Source: an uncultured Verrucomicrobiales bacterium
Lineage (GTDB): Bacteria > Verrucomicrobiota > Verrucomicrobiia > Verrucomicrobiales > Akkermansiaceae
Length of the DNA stretch: 5,523 nucleotides
Assembly (NCBI GenBank): GCA_937969125.1
Contig: CALBVA010000027.1
Location: 1-5,523, forward strand
Direction: 5' to 3'
The position numbers and the translations under genes are program-made. This document shows, piece after piece, positions 1 to 5,523 of this stretch; the stretch's first letter is position 1, and each line of letters begins with the position of its first letter. The notes beneath the pieces were generated by a model. That model ran no database searches, was not told where the DNA came from, and was given only the letters and a program-made list of their open reading frames with translations.

Positions 1-22
1 GATCGATCGGGATTCTCCGTCC

Positions 23-50
23 TTGAGATTCAGCGCTGACCCTGTATTTT
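23..50 (+). promoter_or_regulatory. Candidate sigma-70-type promoter of the lipoprotein gene
   Basis: TTGAGA at 23-28 matches five of six bases of the -35 consensus, and TATTTT at 45-50 matches four of six of the -10 consensus, with a 16-bp spacer. Six bases separate the -10 box from the GTG at 57, so transcription would begin at or within a base or two of the start codon. That would give a leaderless mRNA, which fits the lack of any Shine-Dalgarno sequence before the GTG. This was found by eye and is not proven. Confidence 0.45.
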
Positions 51-56
51 CCCGGG

Positions 57-668
57 GTGCAGCGCTTTTTCTTTGCCCTCATCCCGGCCTTGGCGGTCGG
101 CTTCGCCTCATGCTCGTCCTCCGACGATCAGGCCGATGCCGCGCCCGAACCCACCGGCGCACGAGAAATCACAATCGACAAGAGCGGGAAGAATAATCCC
201 TTCGCCTTCAAAAAGGAGGACGTGGCGAAAGACGCCAAGGGAAACTACAGCGGAGGAAAGCGAAGCCGCTACGATGGTCGCGCCGCCTCAGCCTATGCCA
301 CGGCCAATAACAACCTGCCCGCGCACATGCAGAAATCCTACCACAAGAAGGCCTGGAACGGTTCGCAGAATTACGCCACCGGGTCCTACCAGACGAAGGG
401 TTACGGGCAGAAAGAGAAGCGCTCATGGTGGGGTGGCAAAAAATCAAGTAGTGCCAACAAGGTCGCGAATGCTGCCGGAAGGAGCTACAACACCGGCTCC
501 TATCGCACAGGCTCGGCTAATGAAACCGGTCGCCGTGTGAAGACCGGCAATAGTGCTTACGTCGAAGGCCGGGCTGCCGATGGTTTTGGTCGCGATCCCG
601 TCATCATTTCGAAGCAGGAGCATCGTCGGATCTCGATGGGTCAGGCGAAGAGTTTGCTGGGTCGTTAA
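57..668 (+). CDS. Basic Tyr/Gly/Ser-rich predicted lipoprotein, function unknown
   Basis: The product has 203 residues and I do not recognise a named domain. Residues 1-18 look like a lipoprotein signal peptide: one Arg, a hydrophobic stretch, then FASC with Cys19 as the likely lipidated residue. Phe at -3 is a weaker lipobox than the usual Leu. An acidic linker (about 20-40) follows, then a body with about 33 Lys/Arg against 16 Asp/Glu in the mature chain, ten Tyr and many Gly, Ser and Asn, which suggests little globular fold. YATGSYQT (106-113) recurs as YNTGSYRT (144-151). The GTG start is preferred because an in-frame TGA lies at 24-26, no ATG intervenes, and it places the signal peptide correctly. 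The last 21 codons overlap the convergent solenoid gene. An envelope-attached role, perhaps binding acidic polymers, is inference from charge only. Confidence 0.75.
   Translation: MQRFFFALIPALAVGFASCSSSDDQADAAPEPTGAREITIDKSGKNNPFAFKKEDVAKDAKGNYSGGKRSRYDGRAASAYATANNNLPAHMQKSYHKKAWNGSQNYATGSYQTKGYGQKEKRSWWGGKKSSSANKVANAAGRSYNTGSYRTGSANETGRRVKTGNSAYVEGRAADGFGRDPVIISKQEHRRISMGQAKSLLGR
372..509 (+). repeat. Two copies of an eight-residue Y-x-T-G-S-Y-x-T repeat in the lipoprotein
   Basis: Bases 372-395 encode YATGSYQT and bases 486-509 encode YNTGSYRT. The copies are 38 residues apart and differ at two positions. A looser echo (TGSANETG) follows the second copy. The DNA copies differ at several synonymous sites, so the repeat seems kept at protein level and is not a recent duplication. 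Confidence 0.5.
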
Positions 669-2901
669 TTGGCAGGCCGTAGCTTACTCCGAGTTGCCGC
701 CATTGCAGTTTCTCTGACTGTTCGGCTAATGCTTCCATGCTCTGGCAGTAGGCTTGCATGGTCATCGCCAGTTCCCCGTAGGAGGGACGCAGATGCGGGC
801 CGTGGGCAATCTCTCCCATGATGGCTATCCGGATCATTTCGGGCACATTCTCATAGTCTCCCGCCGTCACCATCGACCGTGCGAGAGTTCGGATCGAACG
901 CAGGTCTTCACCTTCACTAAGGTCTCGAAGTAGGTAGGATTTCTTCATGAGTTCCCGGTGCTTCTCTGATCTCATCAATTGGAAATGACTTCCCGGTTCC
1001 CCGAAGGTCAGGGCTGCAAAGTTGACCGACTCGACATCAGCCAAGGCTGGTTCCGCCGGGTGAATCTGTCTCGCAAGGTCCCAGGCTTTCTTCCGGGTCT
1101 CCTCAGGCCAAGTGTCAGAGGAGGCAATTTTGAGAAGGTCGTTAACCTCCAAATTTTGCCAGGCAAAGCGGCCTGCCAACTCAATGGCACAGGGTGCACG
1201 GAAGAAAACAGCATTTTGGTATAGGTGATGAGAATGGAGCAGGGGTTGTCCTTTGCTTGTGACATATTCAGCCTTAATCACTACGAGGGCTTCGTCTTTC
1301 CGGCGCTCGACCAAATCTGTCACCTCGTCCAAGAGTTTCTTTGGGCTCGTTTCTGGATTCGCTTTCCGGAACCGTTCATACCAAAAGATTGAAACGCCTG
1401 GTGGGTAAGGGAGGAGATTTGAAATGGGACGCGAGCGGGCATGCTTCGGTGCCTTGGTCAGATCAGGAGCGATCTTTAACGCTAGTTCACGTTGTCCCAA
1501 GCGTGCTGCGAGACGAATCGCCCGATTACGCTCGCGGCTTCGCTTGATTGTCTCTCCTCCGAGAGGTTTCAGGAGTTCGATTGCCTTCTCGTGGAGCCCT
1601 GCAGAGATCAGGAGTTCGGCAAACTCAATCCGCATCCTGCTACGAACCATTCCGTCTGGATGTTGGAGTGACTCATTGACCAGTTCCTCTGCTTCTTTCC
1701 GGAGGCCAGCATGCCAAAGGAGCTTCAAAGATCCTGCTTTCTGGCCATCTGAATCTAAAATCTCTGCCGCCTCGCGCGGGTGACCCAACGTAAGCAAGGT
1801 CCTAGCCAGGAAGCCGGATTCTCCGGTCACCGTTGATGAAAGAGCTTCGATGTCCGGGCCCAGCGGAGGCGTCCCAAAGAATTGTCCGCAGGCCGTCAAA
1901 AACATCGCCTCAAGGTGGCCGATTCCGGCACTTTCCTGCTGAAGATCATCAGGATCGCAGATGATTTTTGTCTCTAGTCTCAACAGGTGCGACGCGGGCA
2001 ATTTTTCCGAGAGTTTCCGGGCTAGCAAGAGATCTCCGCTTGCCCGGGCACGAAATATAGCAAGCTCGTCCTTCCACTTCCCATTCCAGTCACGGGGGGG
2101 CACGTTGGTCGCGAGCTCCAGAAAAGCGATCTTCCGAGCCAGTATGTCTTCGCTCGCGAATGGCAGTCCTTCGATCAGAATCTTGATTGCGAGGCGTGCA
2201 TCGTCTTTCACCAGAGCGGCTCGTGCTAATGCCATGCGGGTTTTTGAAGTCAGCTTCGGATGGAAATCATTTGCGAAAGCATAGACCTCAGCCGGGCTAT
2301 CCGTCGCCAGGGCAGTAATCATCCGGTGGTTCATAGGCATGTCGCGGTCCGCGAGATCGGCAATGACTGCGGCCCGCGTTCGATGACTGAGCGGCCTCGT
2401 GAAAAAAGTCCGCCAGTAGTCGCGTTGCTCCAACAAAGCTCCGGTGACCCGACCCGCGAGGATAGAGAACAGAGCGTTTTCCTCCTGCTTTCCTTGACTT
2501 CGTAGATCTAAAAAAGCCACTGCCACTGGGACGCCGTCGGGATGCTCCAGCAGCTCCTGCAGGCTCTGTTCCCGAAGTTCGGTCGGAGCCGATTCTAGGT
2601 CTGTGGCGAGCTTGAGCAAATCGTCCGGCGAGTCCGGCCCCAAGCCCATACGGAGCCTTCGATAAATGCTTCCGGTGCGTGAAGCGACCTCCGGGTCGTC
2701 ATTGCGGGAGAGCTTCTCCACAAGCGGAAGAGCCAATTGCCCGGCTTCCCAAATCTCAGCGGTGATGCCTTGGCGATCCTTCGCATCTTCAGAAAGGAGA
2801 AGCCGAAGGACCTCCTCCTCAGGAGGAAGAGCCAGAGAGTTGGTGATTAAAATGAGAGAAAAAAGCCACTTCATGAGCAGGGAACGTAGCGTAAGCATCA
2901 C
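604..2901 (-). CDS. Exported HEAT/TPR-like alpha-solenoid protein, function unknown
   Basis: The 765-residue product begins with an export signal: a hydrophobic run from MKWLFSLILITNSLA (residues 10-24), likely cut near Ala24. Residues 28-90 resemble a HEAT-type helix pair (WEAGQLALPLVEKL, then NDDPEVASRTGSIYRRLR), followed by a PDSPDDLL linker. From about 190 to 480 there are helix pairs with TPR-like spacing, for example GHPREAAEILDSD, GLRKEAEELVNES and GLHEKAIELLKPL. I see no catalytic motif, so it is probably a scaffold or binding protein in the periplasm. The tail (about 745-765) is Pro/Ser/Asp-rich and lies in the overlap with the lipoprotein gene. The start is uncertain: GTG 2901, ATG 2898 directly after it, or ATG 2874, which would give the tightest signal peptide. 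None has a clear ribosome site. Hand-counted lines in the 3' half are AT-richer (43% GC at 1201-1260, 48% at 901-960) than one in menB (63%). Similar long HEAT/TPR proteins are, from memory, common in Verrucomicrobiota. Confidence 0.85.
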   Translation of the reverse strand: MMLTLRSLLMKWLFSLILITNSLALPPEEEVLRLLLSEDAKDRQGITAEIWEAGQLALPLVEKLSRNDDPEVASRTGSIYRRLRMGLGPDSPDDLLKLATDLESAPTELREQSLQELLEHPDGVPVAVAFLDLRSQGKQEENALFSILAGRVTGALLEQRDYWRTFFTRPLSHRTRAAVIADLADRDMPMNHRMITALATDSPAEVYAFANDFHPKLTSKTRMALARAALVKDDARLAIKILIEGLPFASEDILARKIAFLELATNVPPRDWNGKWKDELAIFRARASGDLLLARKLSEKLPASHLLRLETKIICDPDDLQQESAGIGHLEAMFLTACGQFFGTPPLGPDIEALSSTVTGESGFLARTLLTLGHPREAAEILDSDGQKAGSLKLLWHAGLRKEAEELVNESLQHPDGMVRSRMRIEFAELLISAGLHEKAIELLKPLGGETIKRSRERNRAIRLAARLGQRELALKIAPDLTKAPKHARSRPISNLLPYPPGVSIFWYERFRKANPETSPKKLLDEVTDLVERRKDEALVVIKAEYVTSKGQPLLHSHHLYQNAVFFRAPCAIELAGRFAWQNLEVNDLLKIASSDTWPEETRKKAWDLARQIHPAEPALADVESVNFAALTFGEPGSHFQLMRSEKHRELMKKSYLLRDLSEGEDLRSIRTLARSMVTAGDYENVPEMIRIAIMGEIAHGPHLRPSYGELAMTMQAYCQSMEALAEQSEKLQWRQLGVSYGLPINDPANSSPDPSRSDDAPASK

Positions 2902-2921
2902 TTCTTAGCCATGTCTGAGAG

Positions 2922-2930
2922 TGGTATGAT
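2922..2930 (+). promoter_or_regulatory. Candidate extended -10 promoter of the channel gene
   Basis: TGG immediately precedes TATGAT (2925-2930), giving the TGn extended -10 arrangement with one mismatch in the hexamer. A poor -35 (TTCTTA, 2902-2907, three of six) sits 17 bp upstream, which is tolerable for an extended -10 site. Transcription would start near 2937. This leaves a leader of about 80-100 bases before the channel start, long enough to include the hairpin at 2978-3007. Confidence 0.35.
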
Positions 2931-2977
2931 CCACCCCGATCTGTTCACTCCTGCATTGGCATGGCTGATGAAATCCA

Positions 2978-3007
2978 CCGCCACGCAATCAACATGCGGA
3001 CTGGCGG
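2978..3007 (+). other. GC-rich hairpin in the leader of the channel gene
   Basis: CCGCCA (2978-2983) pairs with TGGCGG (3002-3007). Directly inside, CGCA (2984-2987) pairs with TGCG (2995-2998). The loop has seven bases (2988-2994) and there is a three-base bulge (2999-3001), so ten pairs in all, eight of them G-C. The hairpin ends 12 bases before the TTG at 3020. No run of T follows on the plus strand and only TTT on the minus strand, so it does not look like an intrinsic terminator. A role in limiting ribosome access is possible but inferred. It may also be a chance structure in GC-rich DNA. Confidence 0.4.
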
Positions 3008-3019
3008 ACGCGGGTCGCA

Positions 3020-3880
3020 TTGTCCTATCATCGCGGCGTGGCAGACAATGACTCCCGCTTAGACGACGAACCTCAGACGCTGAAAGAACGGCTTTGGAGG
3101 ATTATTTTTGAGGCCGAGACCCCAGCGGGGAAGGCCTTCGATGTTTTGCTGCTCTGGGCCATTTTTCTCAGTGTCACTGCGGTGATGTTAGAAAGTGTCG
3201 ATTCCATCGCTTTGAAATACGGGAATGTCCTCCGTATCGCCGAGTGGACCTTCACCATCATCTTTACCGTGGAGTATCTCCTCCGCGTGGCCCTGGTCCG
3301 ACGGCCGATCCGTTACATGAAGAGCTTCTATGGCATCGTAGATCTGCTCTCCTGCCTGCCATCCTACCTCGGGCTGATTTTAGCCGGAGCGCATTCGCTC
3401 ATGGTCATCCGGATTCTCCGTCTCCTGCGCATGTTCCGCGTGCTGAAGATGGTGGGGCATGTGCGGGGAGCCGAGACGATCATGCGTGGTCTCCTGGCGA
3501 GCAAAGCGAAGATCACCGTCTTCTTTTTCGCGGTCCTCCTCTTCGCCATTCTGGCTGGCACCCTGATGTATCTCGTGGAGTCAGGGGAGCCCAATACCTC
3601 CTTCACCAGTATTCCGATGAGCATCTATTATGCGATCATTTCCATCACTACCGTGGGCTACGGCGACATGGTTCCGGCGACCGTGATCGGGAAGTTTCTG
3701 ACCTCCTTCTTCGCCCTCACCGGTTACGCCATTATCGCGGTTCCCACGGGAATCGTCACTTCGGAGCTGCTGAAGTCCCACCTCGGAGATCCCACCAGCG
3801 ATGCCTGCCCCGGCTGCGGAGTGCACGGCCATCTTCCGGATGCGAAGTTCTGCCGCCGCTGTGGGGATGAATTGAAATGA
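3020..3880 (+). CDS. Voltage-gated potassium channel with C-terminal zinc ribbon
   Basis: This is an inner-membrane six-helix channel of 286 residues, probably tetrameric. S1 spans about 38-58 and S2 72-92, with Phe82 and Glu85 in the F-x-x-E charge-transfer pattern. S3 (102-122) carries Asp108. S4 (125-148) has Arg131, 134, 137, 140 and Lys143 at every third residue, the signature of a voltage sensor. S5 spans 164-186, and the pore loop ends in TTVGYGD (210-216), the potassium selectivity filter. S6 covers about 222-250. The tail has CPGC (263-266) and CRRC (278-281), a four-cysteine zinc ribbon. The motif EAETPAGKAFD before S1 is typical of bacterial members annotated as ion transporter. 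The start is unclear: TTG 3020 or GTG 3038 (residue 7). The frame is closed by TGA at 2969-2971 and has no ATG. Potassium selectivity and voltage gating follow from the motifs; the physiological role is unknown. Confidence 0.93.
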   Translation: MSYHRGVADNDSRLDDEPQTLKERLWRIIFEAETPAGKAFDVLLLWAIFLSVTAVMLESVDSIALKYGNVLRIAEWTFTIIFTVEYLLRVALVRRPIRYMKSFYGIVDLLSCLPSYLGLILAGAHSLMVIRILRLLRMFRVLKMVGHVRGAETIMRGLLASKAKITVFFFAVLLFAILAGTLMYLVESGEPNTSFTSIPMSIYYAIISITTVGYGDMVPATVIGKFLTSFFALTGYAIIAVPTGIVTSELLKSHLGDPTSDACPGCGVHGHLPDAKFCRRCGDELK

Positions 3881-3941
3881 TTTTTAGTGGACGATCAAAT
3901 CCGGGTTTGCGGAATCCGGGCCTCGCGATGACACTGCCCGC

Positions 3942-4757
3942 ATGTGGAACGCAGCCGCTGAATTTGAAGACATCCGCTATGAGAAGACGGATGATGGAGC
4001 CATTGCCAAAATCACGATTAACCGCCCGGAAGTGCGCAATGCCTTCCGCCCGCTGACGGTCAAGGAACTCCTGAATGCCTTCGAGCTAGCCCATCAGGAT
4101 GAGGAAGTCGGGGTGATCATTCTCACCGGGGAAGGGGACCTCGCCTTCTGTTCCGGAGGAGACCAAAAGGTGCGCGGCCACGCCGGATACCTCGGCGAGG
4201 ATGGCGTGCCACGACTGAATGTACTGGATCTCCAGAAGAAGATTCGCGGTTTACCAAAGCCGGTCGTCGCGATGGTCGCGGGTTACGCCATTGGCGGAGG
4301 GCACGTGCTGCACATCGTCTGTGATCTTACCATCGCGGCAGATAACGCCCGCTTCGGACAGACCGGCCCGAAGGTGGGCTCCTTCGATGGCGGGCTGGGA
4401 TCCAGTTATCTGGCACGCATTGTCGGCCAGAAAAAGGCTCGCGAAATCTGGTATCTCTGCCGCCAATACGATGCGAAGCAGGCGCTCGATATGGGCCTCG
4501 TCAATACCGTGGTCCCGCTCGCTGATCTTGAGAAGGAAACCGTGCAGTGGTGCCGCGAAATGCTCGATCACTCGCCACTCGCTCTTCGCTGCCTGAAGTC
4601 CGCGCTCAATGCCGACTGCGACGGCCAGATGGGGCTGCTGGATCTCGCCGGCAATGCCACTCTGCTCTATTATATGAGTGAGGAGGCGAAAGAGGGAAAA
4701 CAGGCTTTCATTGAGAAGCGGAAGCCGGACTTTTCCAAATTCCCCCGCGTCCCTTAA
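3942..4757 (+). CDS. menB: 1,4-dihydroxy-2-naphthoyl-CoA synthase (MenB)
   Basis: MenB is a cytoplasmic crotonase-fold enzyme that closes the second ring of the naphthoquinone by Dieckmann-type condensation of o-succinylbenzoyl-CoA. The 271-residue product has the family hallmarks: FEDIRYEK at the N terminus, CSGGDQKVRG (70-79) with the oxyanion-hole glycines, GYAIGGGH (114-121), QTGPKVGSFDGG (140-151) and the C-terminal PDFSKF. By comparison with E. coli MenB, Asp149 corresponds to catalytic Asp163, Tyr83 to Tyr97 and Tyr244 to Tyr258. Gly142 matches E. coli Gly156, which marks the bicarbonate-dependent type I class; the mycobacterial enzyme has Asp there. It is about 14 residues shorter than the 285-residue E. 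coli protein, only at the N terminus. The ATG at 3942 is preferred because it precedes the conserved FEDIRYEK closely, although no Shine-Dalgarno is visible. menA follows after 12 bp. Confidence 0.97.
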   Translation: MWNAAAEFEDIRYEKTDDGAIAKITINRPEVRNAFRPLTVKELLNAFELAHQDEEVGVIILTGEGDLAFCSGGDQKVRGHAGYLGEDGVPRLNVLDLQKKIRGLPKPVVAMVAGYAIGGGHVLHIVCDLTIAADNARFGQTGPKVGSFDGGLGSSYLARIVGQKKAREIWYLCRQYDAKQALDMGLVNTVVPLADLEKETVQWCREMLDHSPLALRCLKSALNADCDGQMGLLDLAGNATLLYYMSEEAKEGKQAFIEKRKPDFSKFPRVP

Positions 4758-4769
4758 ATTACGTCTTTG

Positions 4770-5523
4770 ATGTCGCCCTGGAAAGCCTGGCTCCTCGCCT
4801 CCCGACCCAAGACCCTACCTGCCGCCATCGTGCCGGTTTGGTCGGGCTGTCTTTTGGCGTATCACCTGACAGGGAACTTCTCTCTGTGGCTCGCTGCTCT
4901 CACAGTAGCGGGCGCGATTTTCATCCAAATCGCGACGAACTTTTTCAATGACGTCATCGATGCCGAAAATGGTGCTGATACCGCTGAGCGAATCGGTCCA
5001 CAGCGTGCCACGGTGAGTGGTCTGTTGAGTTCGAAGACGGTCTATCGGGGAGCATTTGCCATGCTTCTACTGGCTTCGATCTGTGGCTTGCTTTTGTTTC
5101 TAGAACGCGGCTGGCCAATGTTGTTGATCGGGCTTCCATCGCTCTATCTCAGCTACGGATACACCGGCGGATTTTTCCCGCTAGCTTATCGTGGCGTGGG
5201 GGAGTTGTTCGTCATCCTCTTCTTCGGACTGGTCGCGGTGATGGGAACAGTCTTCGTGCAGACCGGGCTCTGGCCGATATCCGCCGCGATTCTGGGCCTC
5301 CAAATCGGTCTGCTTTCGGCAGTGCTCATTGCCGTCAATAACTACCGCGATGTCGAAGAGGATCGCGCCGCAAACAAACGAACCCTCGCGGTGAGGCTCG
5401 GCCGCCCGGTGGTTCGCGGGATGATTCTCGCGATGACTATCTTGCCGGCATTGCTGGTTCCTTTCCTCGCTGGGGTGGGGCCGTGGTTCTGGAGTTCGCT
5501 TGGGTTGGCGGTGGTTTTCCTAA
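4770..5523 (+). CDS. menA: 1,4-dihydroxy-2-naphthoate polyprenyltransferase (MenA), 3' end outside window
   Basis: MenA is an inner-membrane UbiA-family enzyme that transfers a polyprenyl chain to 1,4-dihydroxy-2-naphthoate with loss of CO2, giving demethylmenaquinone. The 251 residues visible start with SRPKTLPAAIVPVW (11-24), a typical MenA N terminus. The first Asp-rich diphosphate-binding motif is NDVIDAENGAD (60-70), followed by ERIGPQRATVSG (73-84). The second is NNYRDVEEDRAANKRTLAVRLG (about 190-211), with Asp194 and Asp198. Hydrophobic helices run at roughly 17-32, 38-58, 95-112, 115-130, 143-163, 168-190, 216-235 and onward. About 50 more residues are expected from the usual length near 300. 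The frame is still open at the edge; the TAA forming the last three bases is out of frame. ATG 4770 lies 12 bp after the menB stop, without a recognisable ribosome site, so the two genes are very likely one operon. Confidence 0.95.
   Translation, partial: MSPWKAWLLASRPKTLPAAIVPVWSGCLLAYHLTGNFSLWLAALTVAGAIFIQIATNFFNDVIDAENGADTAERIGPQRATVSGLLSSKTVYRGAFAMLLLASICGLLLFLERGWPMLLIGLPSLYLSYGYTGGFFPLAYRGVGELFVILFFGLVAVMGTVFVQTGLWPISAAILGLQIGLLSAVLIAVNNYRDVEEDRAANKRTLAVRLGRPVVRGMILAMTILPALLVPFLAGVGPWFWSSLGLAVVFL

Noticed and set aside
73..540. Open frame of 155 codons within the lipoprotein gene
   Set aside because: It lies inside the lipoprotein gene in another frame, gives a Pro/Arg-rich chain typical of shadow frames in GC-rich DNA, and lacks any domain or signal.
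519..552. ACCGG inverted repeat as a terminator for the solenoid gene
   Set aside because: The stem is only five pairs with a 12-base loop, with no T-run in the direction of transcription, and it lies inside the lipoprotein coding region.
1424..1783. Plus-strand open frames opposite the solenoid gene (also at 1961-2284 and 2260-2505)
   Set aside because: They are antisense to a continuous 765-codon gene with clear solenoid character and have Arg/Ser-rich composition without domains.
2902..3019. Minus-strand promoter for the solenoid gene
   Set aside because: TTGATT can be found on the minus strand (2988-2993), but nothing like TATAAT follows at 16-18 bp. A promoter must exist, but I cannot place it.
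3244..3870. Open frame of 208 codons within the channel gene
   Set aside because: It is the +2 shadow of the channel gene: His/Arg/Ser/Pro-rich with no motif, whereas the main frame has S1-S6 and TTVGYGD.
3907..3935. Leaderless-type promoter for menB (TTGCGG, 17 bp, GACACT, six bases before ATG)
   Set aside because: The geometry resembles the lipoprotein promoter, but each hexamer matches only about three of six consensus bases, which is expected by chance.
3881..3941. Possible terminator between the channel gene and menB
   Set aside because: Only CCGG/CCGG or TCCG/CGGA four-base stems can be drawn, and no T-run follows. The TTTTT at 3881-3885 has no stem in front of it.
5521..5523. TAA at the window end as the menA stop
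   Set aside because: The menA frame reads CTA at 5520-5522, so this TAA is out of frame and menA continues beyond the window.

Overview
The window carries five protein genes on about 57-60% GC DNA. The best guess for the source is a bacterium of the Verrucomicrobiota (Haloferula/Luteolibacter-like). The reasons are the style of the secreted HEAT/TPR solenoid protein and of the small basic repeat lipoprotein, the zinc-ribbon-tailed voltage-gated channel, a classical menaquinone pathway, and starts without Shine-Dalgarno sequences. This is recognition of style, not a database result, and the phylum call is moderate at best.

Layout. At the left (57-668, +) is a small, strongly basic, Tyr/Gly/Ser-rich predicted lipoprotein of unknown function. 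Its promoter sits so close that the mRNA may be leaderless. It converges on, and overlaps by 65 bp, a 765-residue exported alpha-solenoid protein on the minus strand (604-2901). The solenoid gene and the next gene diverge from a 118-bp intergenic region (2902-3019), which holds an extended -10 promoter candidate and a GC-rich hairpin. A voltage-gated potassium channel with a C-terminal zinc ribbon follows (3020-3880, +). After 61 bp comes menB (3942-4757, +), and 12 bp later menA (4770 to the window edge, +, incomplete).

How the genes work together. MenB and MenA catalyse closely linked late steps of menaquinone synthesis: naphthoyl-CoA ring closure, then (after thioester hydrolysis by an enzyme not seen here) prenylation of 1,4-dihydroxy-2-naphthoate at the membrane. 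They are almost certainly co-transcribed. Whether the channel belongs to the same transcript is open. The lipoprotein and the solenoid protein are both predicted to leave the cytoplasm, but nothing else links them beyond their overlapping 3' ends.

No tRNA, rRNA, CRISPR array, insertion sequence, phage gene or recognisable defence system was seen. No gap between genes exceeds 300 bases. I do not see a clear previously undescribed system; the least explained items are the two exported proteins and the leader hairpin of the channel gene.
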